Part shown: piece after piece, positions 7,603 to 15,812 of the stretch
How positions within the stretch are numbered: the first letter of the stretch is position 1
Layout of the letters: every line of letters begins with the position of its first letter
NCBI GenBank assembly: GCA_934364795.1
Contig: CAKRMK010000009.1
Location: forward strand, 27,158 to 91,157
Source: an uncultured Blautia sp.
GTDB taxonomy: Bacteria; Bacillota; Clostridia; Lachnospirales; Lachnospiraceae
Direction: 5' to 3'
Length of the DNA stretch: 64,000 nucleotides
Notes under the pieces: generated by a model
Database searches by the model: none
Told to the model about the DNA's origin: nothing
What the model saw: the letters and a program-made list of their open reading frames with translations, nothing else
Program-made: the position numbers and the translations under genes

Positions 7603-9756
7603 ATGTCGATTAAGATTGCACTTGCAGGTAACCCTAACTGCGGCAAGACTACATTATTCAATGCACTGACCGGATCTAACCAGTTCGTAGGTAACTGGCC
7701 GGGTGTAACTGTAGAGAAAAAAGAAGGTAAACTCAAAGGCCACAAAGATGTAACAATCATGGACCTTCCTGGTATTTATTCCCTTTCCCCATATACTCTG
7801 GAAGAGGTTGTAGCCAGAAATTACCTGATCAACGAGATGCCAGATGCGATTATCAATATCGTTGATGGTACAAACCTTGAGCGTAACCTGTATCTGTCCA
7901 CACAGATCATGGAGCTTGGTATTCCGGTTGTTATGGCAATCAACATGATGGACCTGGTTCAGAAATCCGGAAACAAAATACATATTGACAAATTAAGCAA
8001 AAAGCTTGGCTGCGAAGTAGTTGAGATTTCCGCTCTTAAGGGAACCGGAATCATGAAAGCAGCTGAAAAAGCAATCAGTGCTGCACAGAGCAAGAACAAA
8101 GTTGTTCCGGTCCATGAGTTTGCACAGGATGTAGAGAATGCAATCAAAACTGTTGAAGACAAACTTAGCGGAATTGTTGCAGATGCTCAGAAACGTTTCT
8201 TTGCAATCAAACTCATCGAGAAGGATGATAAGATTGTAGAGCAGATGAAGAGCGTTCCGGATGTATCCTACGAAATAAAAGCTCTGGAGGATAAATTTGA
8301 TGATGATACAGAGAGTATTATCACAAATGAGCGTTATGTATACATTTCCTCCATTATCGGACAGTGCTATACAAAATCTGCTTCAGGTAAGAAGCTTACC
8401 ACTTCTGATAAGATCGACCGTATCGTAACCAACAGATGGCTGGCTCTTCCAATCTTCGCAGTTGTAATGTGGATTGTTTACTATGTATCTGTAAGTACAG
8501 TTGGTGGTTTCGTAACAGACTGGACAAACGATGTACTGTTCGGTGAGATCATTCCTCCGGCAATCGAGTCCGCTCTGGAAGCTGTACACTGCGCTGCATG
8601 GCTGCAGGGACTGATCCTTGACGGTATTGTTGCCGGTGTTGGTGCTGTACTTGGTTTCGTACCGCAGATGTTAGTTCTGTTCCTGTTCCTTGCATTCCTT
8701 GAGTCCTGCGGTTACATGGCTCGTGTTGCATTTATCATGGACAGAATCTTCCGTAAATTCGGTCTTTCCGGAAAATCCTTCATCCCAATGCTGATCGGTT
8801 CCGGATGTGGTGTTCCTGGAGTTATGGCTTCCCGTACAATTGAGAACGACCGTGACCGTAAAATGACAATCATGACCACAACATTTGTTCCTTGTGGTGC
8901 TAAGCTCCCGATCATCGCTATGATCGCAGGTGCATTCTTTGATAACAGTGGATGGGTATCCACAAGTGCATACTTTGTTGGTATCGCAGCAATCATCTGC
9001 TCCGGTATCATCCTTAAGAAAACAAAAATGTTCGCTGGTGATCCGGCACCATTCGTTATGGAGCTTCCGGCATACCACTGGCCAACAGTTGGTAACGTAT
9101 TAAGAAGCGTCTGGGAGAGAGCATGGTCCTTCATCAAGAAAGCTGGTACCATTATCCTTCTTTCTACTATCGTTCTTTGGTTCCTTATGGGATTCGGCTG
9201 GGAAGGCGGTTCCTTCGGAATGGTAGAAGAGCTGAACAACAGTATTCTTGCTAAAATCGGTTCTGCTATTGCATGGATCTTTGCTCCACTTGGATGGACA
9301 AAAGCAGGAGAAGGCTGGAAGATGGCAGTTGCAGCTGTAACAGGTCTTATTGCAAAAGAGAACGTTGTTGCTACATTCGGTATGCTCTTCGGATTTGCTG
9401 AGGTTGCAGAAGATGGAGCAGAGATCTGGGGAAATCTTGCAGCAGTTATGACTCCTGTTGCAGCATACGGATTCCTGGTATTCAACCTTCTTTGTGCTCC
9501 TTGCTTCGCAGCTATGGGTGCTATTAAGAGAGAGATGAACAACGCAAAATGGTTCTGGTTTGCAATCGGATATCAGTGCGGTCTTGCATATGTTGTTGCA
9601 CTTTGCATCTATCAGATTGGTACACTGCTTACAGGCGGCGGATTCGGAATTGGAACAATCGTAGCATTTGTTCTGGTTGCAGCATTCCTGTACCTGCTCT
9701 TCAGACCATACAAAGAGAGCCAGAACTTAAAGGTAAATACAAAAGGTATTGCTTAA
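7603..9756 (+). CDS. feoB: Ferrous iron transporter FeoB
   Basis: The main Fe(II) importer of the inner membrane. The N-terminal GTPase shows G1 GNPNCGKT, G3 DLPG and G4 NMMD. It is followed by the helical spacer and a membrane part (from about residue 285) with two Gate-type segments and the Cys-containing motifs GSGCGVPGVMASR and FVPCGAKLPI. At 717 residues it has full length. Met 7603 was preferred because GGAGG lies 7 bp before it. The in-frame Mets at 7564 and 7597 have poor or absent spacing. It follows two feoA genes and is followed by its own terminator. The DtxR-like site at 7460 suggests repression under iron sufficiency. Confidence 0.95.
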   Translation: MSIKIALAGNPNCGKTTLFNALTGSNQFVGNWPGVTVEKKEGKLKGHKDVTIMDLPGIYSLSPYTLEEVVARNYLINEMPDAIINIVDGTNLERNLYLSTQIMELGIPVVMAINMMDLVQKSGNKIHIDKLSKKLGCEVVEISALKGTGIMKAAEKAISAAQSKNKVVPVHEFAQDVENAIKTVEDKLSGIVADAQKRFFAIKLIEKDDKIVEQMKSVPDVSYEIKALEDKFDDDTESIITNERYVYISSIIGQCYTKSASGKKLTTSDKIDRIVTNRWLALPIFAVVMWIVYYVSVSTVGGFVTDWTNDVLFGEIIPPAIESALEAVHCAAWLQGLILDGIVAGVGAVLGFVPQMLVLFLFLAFLESCGYMARVAFIMDRIFRKFGLSGKSFIPMLIGSGCGVPGVMASRTIENDRDRKMTIMTTTFVPCGAKLPIIAMIAGAFFDNSGWVSTSAYFVGIAAIICSGIILKKTKMFAGDPAPFVMELPAYHWPTVGNVLRSVWERAWSFIKKAGTIILLSTIVLWFLMGFGWEGGSFGMVEELNNSILAKIGSAIAWIFAPLGWTKAGEGWKMAVAAVTGLIAKENVVATFGMLFGFAEVAEDGAEIWGNLAAVMTPVAAYGFLVFNLLCAPCFAAMGAIKREMNNAKWFWFAIGYQCGLAYVVALCIYQIGTLLTGGGFGIGTIVAFVLVAAFLYLLFRPYKESQNLKVNTKGIA

Positions 9757-9781
9757 GTAAAGGTTTTGTGTAAAACATTTC

Positions 9782-9819
9782 AGCCTGTATCTTTCAATGA
9801 TACAGGCTGGAATTTTTAT
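9782..9819 (+). terminator. Rho-independent terminator of feoB
   Basis: AGCCTGTATC (9782-9791) pairs perfectly with GATACAGGCT (9799-9808) and is followed by GGAATTTTTA. Confidence 0.8.
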
Positions 9820-9946
9820 ATAAGGGGAAATCAGGGATTTCTTTTTATATAAAAGTTCCAGTTGTTATAAAAAAAGTAGGCAGTAATAAGTCAAAGTTAA
9901 AATATCAGGAAAAGATAAAAGTTCAGAAAAAGGATGGCGATGAATC

Positions 9947-10417
9947 ATGGAAAAAGTAATCGAAGAAAAGGCATATCAGAATAATGAAGCTTACCAGCGT
10001 ACGCAGATGCAAAAAGATATGATCATAGAACGATTACGCGAGCAGGGATGCCGGATCACCAGACAGCGCCAGCTGATCCTGGATATTATCCTGGAAGAGG
10101 AGTGCTCCTGCTGTAAAGAAATTTATTATAAAGTACAGGAAAAAGACCGCAATATCGGACCGGCAACCATTTACCGCATGGTCAATATGCTGGAGCGTAT
10201 CGGTGCTATCAGCAGGAAAAATATGTACCGGATTTCCGGATGTGATGCCTGCTGTCAGGAAAATGGATGTACAGTAAGGCTTAGCGATGATACAGTCTGT
10301 AAGCTTCCTTCGGAAGCCTGGAAACAGGTGGTAAAAGCGGGGCTTAGAAACATGGGATATATCGGAGATCAGGATATTGAAAGTATTGAGATGTCAATGT
10401 CAAAATGCCAGGCATAA
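9947..10417 (+). CDS. Fur-family transcriptional repressor
   Basis: A 156-residue metal-responsive repressor. The winged-helix part (about residues 25-100) contains RLREQGCRITRQRQLILDII, and IGPATIYRMVNMLERIGAI as the recognition region. The C-terminal part is unusual. The HHDH-type metal site of standard Fur is not evident, and instead there is a Cys-rich stretch (CDACCQENGC) and a shortened dimerisation domain. It may therefore be a diverged Fur/PerR/Zur relative with Cys-based sensing. It sits between feoB and a DtxR-type regulator, so an iron or zinc role is likely. The perfect Fur box at 736-750 is a plausible target. Confidence 0.85.
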   Translation: MEKVIEEKAYQNNEAYQRTQMQKDMIIERLREQGCRITRQRQLILDIILEEECSCCKEIYYKVQEKDRNIGPATIYRMVNMLERIGAISRKNMYRISGCDACCQENGCTVRLSDDTVCKLPSEAWKQVVKAGLRNMGYIGDQDIESIEMSMSKCQA

Positions 10418-10529
10418 TTGCTGGGAACAAAGTGAACAGTAACCGTATTTTGTGCGGACTGCAGACAGGAAATCGTGATACGTCAGTATTGTGAACCGAT
10501 GCAAAAAGTGTAGCGGAGGTGGAGCAATA

Positions 10530-10937
10530 ATGTGGTGTATGAAGAAAGAAGGAATGAAGGAATCCAGGGAAGATTATCTGGAAACGATTCTGGTATTAAA
10601 TCAGAAATCTCCCGATGATGTCAGACCTGTAGATGTGGCCAATCACCTTGGGATTACCAAGCCAAGCGTGACAAGAGCCATGACAGAGCTGGAAAAAGAA
10701 GGACATGTGAGACGAAATGAAAAAGGGCGCCTGCTTCTTACAGAATCAGGAAGAGAGATTGCTGAAAAAGTATATGAGAAACACCAGGTAATCACCCAGC
10801 TTTTTTCCAGATGTGCGAATGTATCAGAAGAAACGGCAGAAACAGATGCATGCAAAGTGGAGCATGTGATCAGTGAAGAAACCTTTCAGGGAATTAAGAA
10901 CTACCTGGACGCAATGCCTGTAAGAGGTGAAAAATAA
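10530..10937 (+). CDS. DtxR-type metal-dependent repressor
   Basis: A 135-residue regulator with an N-terminal winged helix (SREDYLETILVL, then the recognition helix ITKPSVTRAMTELEKEG) and a dimerisation domain. Metal ligands of the family can be recognised: the Asp/Glu pair in EDYLE, the His in EKHQVITQLF, and DACKVEHVIS, which carries the Cys-x-x-Glu-His set typical of iron-type DtxR/IdeR rather than the Glu-Glu-His of manganese-type MntR. The third, SH3-like domain is absent. Met 10530 follows GGAGGT at 9 bp. It is the natural candidate to bind the six TTAG-N6-CTAA sites of this window. Confidence 0.85.
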   Translation: MWCMKKEGMKESREDYLETILVLNQKSPDDVRPVDVANHLGITKPSVTRAMTELEKEGHVRRNEKGRLLLTESGREIAEKVYEKHQVITQLFSRCANVSEETAETDACKVEHVISEETFQGIKNYLDAMPVRGEK

Positions 10938-11112
10938 GCAGGAAAGAAGCTGCCTCGGGGATGCAGGATAATATGGCTGGAAGGTAGTTTAAGACTGACA
11001 GAGAGTAGAAAAAGAGAGTTTCAGGTAGTAAAATAAATGATAAAATTTATCAACAACGCAAAAAATACTGGAAATTCAAAAAAACATGATATATAATACG
11101 AAAAATCGAGAG

Positions 11113-11153
11113 TTAGAGCGTGCCACAAAAAGCCTTTTTCAAACATGTTCTAG
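11113..11153. repeat. Short TTAGAGCRTG-family repeat
   Basis: TTAGAGCGTGCC at 11113-11124 and the complementary AAACATGTTCTA at the right enclose AAAAAGCCTTTTTC. It sits in the 260-bp gap before the FezA-like gene. The rest of the gap is AT-rich with no recognisable operator. Confidence 0.6.
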
Positions 11154-11204
11154 TAGATAACAAAAAGATAAAAAATAATTTCACTTACAAGGAGGATTTT
11201 AATC

Positions 11205-11531
11205 ATGGCAAGTTTTAAATGGGACAAAACAGGACTTTTCGCAGCAGGTGTTTTATTCGGAACTGCTGGTATCAAGCTCCTTTCCAGTAAGGATGCAAAG
11301 AAGGTTTACACAGAGTGCACAGCAGCCGTTTTAAGAGCAAAAGACTGTGTAATGAAAACTGTAACAACTGTTCAGGAGAATGCAGGTGATATCTATGCAG
11401 ATGCACAGCAGATCAATGAGGACAGAAAAGCAGCTGAAGAGCCGTTCGAGGATGAAGAGACTGAAGAAACAGCTGATGAGACAGAATTTAAAGAGACTGA
11501 TGATGTGAAAACAGAGGAAACTGCTGAATAA
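11205..11531 (+). CDS. FezA-like small membrane-associated protein (DUF6110 type)
   Basis: A 108-residue protein with one N-terminal hydrophobic segment (GLFAAGVLFGTAGIKLLSS, about residues 10-28), an amphipathic helical middle region (KKVYTECTAAVLRAKDCVMK) and a very acidic Glu/Thr/Asp-rich tail. Pairs of this kind of protein with a P1B ATPase form the core of ferrosome gene clusters, where they are needed to build membrane-bound iron storage bodies. The assignment rests on the gene pair and the layout, not on a motif. A strong AAGGAGG ribosome binding site precedes Met 11205. The downstream ATPase begins 230 bp later in the same direction. Confidence 0.65.
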   Translation: MASFKWDKTGLFAAGVLFGTAGIKLLSSKDAKKVYTECTAAVLRAKDCVMKTVTTVQENAGDIYADAQQINEDRKAAEEPFEDEETEETADETEFKETDDVKTEETAE

Positions 11532-11646
11532 TTTGAACAGGGCAGTGTGAAATTCAGTGTCTGCACTTATTGCGGCGCATATTTTGCAGAAGCTTTTTTA
11601 CAGTAGTACACTGAATGATTCGCTGTGCAAAAACAGCAATATAATA

Positions 11647-11671
11647 AGGACTGCCGTAATTTTGCGACAGT
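11647..11671 (+). other. Intergenic hairpin in the fez-like operon
   Basis: GGACTG pairs with CAGTCC across a 14-nt loop, with flanking ATAATA/TATTAT that can extend the stem. No T run follows, so it may set relative expression or mRNA stability of the two genes rather than terminate. Confidence 0.4.
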
Positions 11672-11760
11672 CCTATTATTATGATGCAGGTATCTGCCCC
11701 AAAAAGGTGTTTTCTGTCTGGCAGGACCGGCATCGCAATTACAAAAAGTGGGTGAAAACA

Positions 11761-13845
11761 TTGAAATTTACGATTAAACATGAGAAAAAAGGACGTATCA
11801 GAGTTCATCTTTTTCAGAAATATATGAATTATACCCAGGCAGATACCCTTCAGTATTATCTGGAAAATCTGGATGGGGTAAAAAAGGCACAGGTTTTTAA
11901 CCGCACCTGTGATGCACTTGTTTATTATAATGGTGACAGAGACAGCCTTTTAAAAGCAATCCAGGCATTTGGATATACACGCGTCAGTGTTCCAGCACAG
12001 GTGCTGGAAAGCTCCGGAAGAGCGCTGAATGAGACATATAAAGAAAAACTGGTAGACAAGATTATTTTCCATTATGGACGTAAGCTTCTGCTTCCTTATC
12101 CATGGTCCGCTATTTATACCACTGCAATGTCAGTGAAATATATCTGGCTTGGAATTAAGACACTGTGGAAACGTAAGATCGAGGTTCCGGTTCTTGATGC
12201 GACAGCTATTGGAGTTTCTATTTTCAGAGGAGACTTCTCTACAGCAGGTTCCGTTATGTTCCTTCTTGGAATTGGAGAACTGCTTGAAGAGTGGACACAT
12301 AAGAAATCAGTGGATGACCTGGCCCGTACCATGTCACTGAATACCGGAAAGGTATGGTTACGCAGCGAAGGTACAGAGGTTCTGGTTGATGCAGATAAGA
12401 TCCAGACTGGAGATATGGTTGTAGTACATATGGGAAATGTAATCCCCTTTGATGGCGTGATTGCAGAAGGCGAAGCGATGGTCAACCAGGCATCTCTTAC
12501 CGGTGAGTCTGTTCCAGTAAGAAAAACAGAGGGAAATTCTGTATATGCCGGCACTGTAGTAGAAGAGGGCGAAGCTGTTATCACTGTAAAAGCAGTGGGC
12601 GGATCAAGCCGTTATGAAAAGATTGCAGCAATGATCGAAGATACCGAAAAGCTGAAATCAGGTCTTGAGAGTAAGGCAGAGCATCTGGCAGACAGACTGG
12701 TTCCATATACTCTTGGAGGAACTGCCCTGACTTATCTTCTTACCAGAAATGTGACCAAGGCGGTTTCTGTACTGATGGTAGATTTCTCCTGTGCATTGAA
12801 GCTGGCAATGCCGGTTTCCGTACTTTCTGCTATCCGTGAGGCAAACGAATATAAGATCACAGTAAAAGGCGGCAAATTCCTTGAGGCCATTGCAGATGCC
12901 GATACCATCGTATTTGACAAAACAGGTACCCTTACCAAGGCACAGCCAACTGTTGCAGAGGTAATTTCTTTCAGCGGCCAGAATCCGGATGAGCTTCTTC
13001 GTATTGCTGCCTGCATGGAGGAGCATTTCCCTCATTCTATGGCAAAAGCCGTTGTAGATGCTGCAAAAAAGAAAAAATTGGATCATGAAGAAATGCACTC
13101 TAAAGTAGAGTACATTGTTGCACATGGTATTTCCACCACAATTGAGGGCAAAAAAGCTGTTATCGGAAGTGCACACTTTGTATTTGAAGATGAAAAATGC
13201 ACGATTCCAGAGGGCATGGAAGAGAAGTTTAAAAATATTCCAGACGAATATTCTCATCTGTATCTGGCTATTGAAAACAGTCTGGCAGCCGTTATCCTTA
13301 TTGAAGATCCTCTTCGCGATGAGGCTCCGGCAGTAGTAAAAGCACTGAAGAAAGCCGGATTTACCAAAGTTGTTATGATGACCGGAGACAGTGAGCGTAC
13401 TGCAAAAGCGGTTGCTGCAAAGGTTGGTGTGGATGAATATTATTCAGAGGTACTGCCAGAGGATAAGGCAAGCTTTGTAGAAAAAGAAAGAGCAAAAGGC
13501 CGTAAGGTAGTTATGCTTGGTGACGGAATCAACGATTCCCCGGCACTTTCCGCTGCTGATGCAGGAATTGCAGTAAGTGAGGGTGCTGAAATTGCCAGAG
13601 AGATTGCAGATATTACCATCGGGGCAGATAACCTGGAGGGTATCGTAATCCTTAAAAACATCAGTGATGCACTGATGAAACGTATCCACAATAATTACAG
13701 AACGATTGTAGGATTTAATACCGGACTGATCATTCTTGGTGTAATGGGAATTTTACAGCCAACTACTTCTGCACTTTTGCATAATACTTCTACCTTGCTG
13801 ATCGGTATGAACAGCATGAAGAATCTGGTAACAGAAGAAATCTAA
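11761..13845 (+). CDS. P1B-type metal ATPase, FezB-like (ferrosome)
   Basis: A P-type ATPase of about 694 residues that would pump iron or another transition metal across a membrane. It has an N-terminal HMA-like fold without CxxC but with the basic start FTIKHEKKGRIRVH, the TGES loop, phosphorylation site DKTGTLTK, the soft-metal HP motif in HFPHSMAKA, and hinge GDGINDSPALSAADAG. The membrane metal motif reads SCALKLAMP where copper pumps have CPC. TTG 11761 was chosen because the family begins MKFTIKH-like and GTGGGTG precedes it. The longer reading from 11557 crosses an untranslated-looking hairpin. Adjacency to the FezA-like gene and iron regulators supports a ferrosome iron pump; a plain metal exporter is the alternative. 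Confidence 0.82.
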   Translation: MKFTIKHEKKGRIRVHLFQKYMNYTQADTLQYYLENLDGVKKAQVFNRTCDALVYYNGDRDSLLKAIQAFGYTRVSVPAQVLESSGRALNETYKEKLVDKIIFHYGRKLLLPYPWSAIYTTAMSVKYIWLGIKTLWKRKIEVPVLDATAIGVSIFRGDFSTAGSVMFLLGIGELLEEWTHKKSVDDLARTMSLNTGKVWLRSEGTEVLVDADKIQTGDMVVVHMGNVIPFDGVIAEGEAMVNQASLTGESVPVRKTEGNSVYAGTVVEEGEAVITVKAVGGSSRYEKIAAMIEDTEKLKSGLESKAEHLADRLVPYTLGGTALTYLLTRNVTKAVSVLMVDFSCALKLAMPVSVLSAIREANEYKITVKGGKFLEAIADADTIVFDKTGTLTKAQPTVAEVISFSGQNPDELLRIAACMEEHFPHSMAKAVVDAAKKKKLDHEEMHSKVEYIVAHGISTTIEGKKAVIGSAHFVFEDEKCTIPEGMEEKFKNIPDEYSHLYLAIENSLAAVILIEDPLRDEAPAVVKALKKAGFTKVVMMTGDSERTAKAVAAKVGVDEYYSEVLPEDKASFVEKERAKGRKVVMLGDGINDSPALSAADAGIAVSEGAEIAREIADITIGADNLEGIVILKNISDALMKRIHNNYRTIVGFNTGLIILGVMGILQPTTSALLHNTSTLLIGMNSMKNLVTEEI

Positions 13846-13874
13846 AGAGCAGATCGTTTCAGATAATATAAGAA

Positions 13875-13916
13875 AGAGAGTTAATGATACAATTTTTCAT
13901 TAGCTCTCTTTTTTTA
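13875..13916 (+). terminator. Rho-independent terminator of the fez-like operon
   Basis: AGAGAGTTAATGA pairs with TCATTAGCTCTCT (one wobble), followed by TTTTTTT. Confidence 0.85.
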
Positions 13917-13925
13917 TTTTGCTAC

Positions 13926-13981
13926 TTGACAGCAGTAAATGATTAGGGTAAACTAACATCATAAAAGTTAGCACTGGCTAA
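13926..13981 (+). promoter_or_regulatory. Promoter with two DtxR-type operators
   Basis: TTGACA (13926-13931) and TAAACT are 17 bp apart. TTAGGGTAAACTAA (13943-13956) covers the -10 and TTAGCACTGGCTAA (13968-13981) follows at a 25-bp centre spacing. Both match TTAG-N6-CTAA, and the second is perfectly symmetric in its outer five bases. The tandem arrangement suggests cooperative repression. Confidence 0.75.
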
Positions 13982-14053
13982 CTAAAACGTGCACATAAAA
14001 ATCAAGAAGTATATTGGCAGAAGTGTAAGACTTCTAATTTTTTTAATCAGAAG

Positions 14054-14067
14054 TTAGAACATGCTAA
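14054..14067. promoter_or_regulatory. Third DtxR-type operator of the DUF2325 operon
   Basis: TTAGAACATGCTAA at 14054-14067 is a further TTAG-N6-CTAA palindrome, in the leader between the promoter and the first gene. Confidence 0.6.
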
Positions 14068-14180
14068 CATAAATAAGCAAAGCAAAACACCGGGATGAAG
14101 ATATGAAGAAAGAAAATTCAATCTGGAAAAAGAAATAAGCTTAATTATGAATGGCAGTGACTCAGAAAGGATGGCTAAAC

Positions 14181-14468
14181 ATGAGTATCGTAATTATCGG
14201 CGGCAATGAGAGAATGGTGTGTCAGTATACAGATATCTGTAAAGACTATGGATACAAAGCAAAGGTTTTTCCAAAAGAAAACGGTGCGATCCGTAAGAAA
14301 ATTGGATGCCCAGATCTGATGGTACTTTTTACAAATACTGTATCCCATAAAATGGTTATCAGCGCTTCCCAGGAGGCAAAGAAAAATAATATTCCGGTAG
14401 CCCGTGTTCACACCAGCAGTGCCAGCGCATTAAAATGTGCCCTGGATGAGCACTGTGTAATGGCATAA
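14181..14468 (+). CDS. DUF2325 family protein
   Basis: A 95-residue protein with a Rossmann-like nucleotide-binding start (SIVIIGGNERMV), the family signature GCPDLMVLFTNTVSHKMV and a C-terminal alpha/beta segment. DUF2325 has no settled biochemical role. It is recurrently seen beside metal-uptake and DUF3793 genes. Met 14181 follows AAAGGATGG, and the earlier in-frame Met at 14151 lacks a ribosome binding site. First gene of a three-gene operon (DUF2325, DUF3793, flavodoxin) under three DtxR-like operators, so it is probably made in iron starvation. Confidence 0.75.
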   Translation: MSIVIIGGNERMVCQYTDICKDYGYKAKVFPKENGAIRKKIGCPDLMVLFTNTVSHKMVISASQEAKKNNIPVARVHTSSASALKCALDEHCVMA

Positions 14469-14478
14469 GGAGGCGGTC

Positions 14479-15030
14479 ATGATCGAGAAATGTCTCATTG
14501 AGCATTGTGCTCCTACCCTTGCTTCCTTAAAGGCAGCCAATCTTTTTAATGCATGCTGTGAAGCAGGGGAAAACATAGAGCTTCAGCTTGCAATCTGGAA
14601 TCAGATGATGAACCCCAAAGGGGTGAAGCTGATGGCCCTTCGTAAATGGGAAAATCACGCACTTATCTATGTATACAGGGAAAAAAAGCTTGCAGAAAAT
14701 CTGAAACGTCCAGGCGTTGCAAGATTCCTGAAAAGATATGGATATGAAAATACAGAAACGTCACAATGTCTGGAGCTACTTCGGAAACGCTTTGAAGCAG
14801 CAGATGGTTTTCCACATGAAATTGGGATTTTTCTTGATTATCCACTTGGTGATGTTATTGGATTTATCCAGAATGGCGGACAAAATTATAAATGCTCCGG
14901 CTGCTGGAAAGTATATTGTAATGAATGCGAAGCATTGAAAATGTTTCAGAAGTACCATAAATGCCGGGAGGTATACCGGTCACTGTGGAAAAAAGGCAGG
15001 AGTGTTCTGCAGCTTACAGTAGCTGCTTAA
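14479..15030 (+). CDS. DUF3793 family protein
   Basis: A 183-residue cytoplasmic protein without signal or membrane segments. Visible family features are an N-terminal CAPTLASLKAANLF, the conserved stretch HEIGIFLDYPLGDVIGFI near residue 115-133, and a Cys cluster CSGCWKVYCNEC (about residues 141-152) that could bind metal or an Fe-S unit. It starts 10 bp after the DUF2325 gene behind AGGAGG, so the two are translated together. DUF3793 proteins are common in Clostridia next to flavodoxin or iron-transport genes, with no established activity. Iron-starvation induction is inferred from the operators upstream of the operon. Confidence 0.75.
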   Translation: MIEKCLIEHCAPTLASLKAANLFNACCEAGENIELQLAIWNQMMNPKGVKLMALRKWENHALIYVYREKKLAENLKRPGVARFLKRYGYENTETSQCLELLRKRFEAADGFPHEIGIFLDYPLGDVIGFIQNGGQNYKCSGCWKVYCNECEALKMFQKYHKCREVYRSLWKKGRSVLQLTVAA

Positions 15031-15131
15031 CATACATAAAGTGCCGGAAATGAGGAAAAACAAAAATTTACAGACATTCACTCATTTGTGCCGGCAGCAA
15101 AATTATAAAAAGAAAGAGGTAGAATGAAGTC

Positions 15132-15554
15132 ATGAGTAAAGTAGCAGTTGTATATTGGAGCGGAACCGGTAATACAGAGGCAATGGCAAATAAAGTAGCA
15201 GAAGGTGCAAAAGCTGCCGGAGCAGAGGCTGAAGTTTTCTCTGCTGATGATTTTGATGCAAACCAGATTGATGGATTCGACGGCGTAGCTTTCGGATGCC
15301 CGGCAATGGGTGATGAGGAGCTTGAGGACAGCGTATTCCAGCCAGTATTTGAGGCATGTGAGCCGAAGCTTTCCGGCAAAAAGGTTGCTCTTTTCGGATC
15401 CTATGGATGGGGAGACGGAGAGTGGATGCGTAGCTGGGAAGAAAAATGTCAGAATGATGGTGTAGCTCTTGCTGCTGATTCTGTAATCTGCAACGAAGAG
15501 CCAGACGATGAGGCACAGGCTGCATGCATCGAGCTTGGAAAAGCTATCTGCTAA
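15132..15554 (+). CDS. Short-chain flavodoxin
   Basis: A 140-residue FMN-binding electron carrier. The phosphate-binding loop WSGTGNTEAMA lies at residues 9-19. The two FMN-flanking loops are FGCPAMGDEELEDS and FGSYGWGDGEWM. It can replace ferredoxin when iron is scarce, which fits its place as last gene of an operon with three DtxR-type operators and its closeness to the Feo and ferrosome-like genes. An AAAGAGGT ribosome binding site precedes Met 15132. A strong terminator follows. Confidence 0.93.
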   Translation: MSKVAVVYWSGTGNTEAMANKVAEGAKAAGAEAEVFSADDFDANQIDGFDGVAFGCPAMGDEELEDSVFQPVFEACEPKLSGKKVALFGSYGWGDGEWMRSWEEKCQNDGVALAADSVICNEEPDDEAQAACIELGKAIC

Positions 15555-15642
15555 TTGTTATATATAAGTCTATATTATAACAAAATTGATTAAAAAACTT
15601 AATAAACAGATAAAAATAGAAATAATCCATAACAAAAACATA

Positions 15643-15697
15643 AAACAACCTCTTTTTCGATATATTGATTATATATTTGAAAAGAGGTTGTTTTTTT
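15643..15697 (+). terminator. Rho-independent terminator of the flavodoxin operon
   Basis: AACAACCTCTTTT pairs with AAAAGAGGTTGTT around an AT-rich inner hairpin and is followed by seven T. Confidence 0.85.
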
Positions 15698-15812
15698 GTA
15701 CAAAATTTTCTTTTCAAAGTGAGACAGATAGAGTAAGATAAAGGCATAAATGATATTCGATTGTTGCAGTTGGAGCATACTCTTGAGCCTGTTTGAAAAA
15801 GGGAGGAGAAAA

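Noticed and set aside
8712..9542. 276-codon minus-strand frame inside feoB
   Set aside because: Antisense shadow of a conserved membrane protein; no family features or start signal.
11557..11760. N-terminal extension of the P1B ATPase
   Set aside because: The stretch encodes no metal-binding or membrane motif, lacks a ribosome binding site, and contains a hairpin; family proteins start near the FTIKH segment.
12658..13257. 199-codon minus-strand frame inside the P1B ATPase gene
   Set aside because: Antisense to invariant ATPase motifs; no start signal and no recognisable domain.
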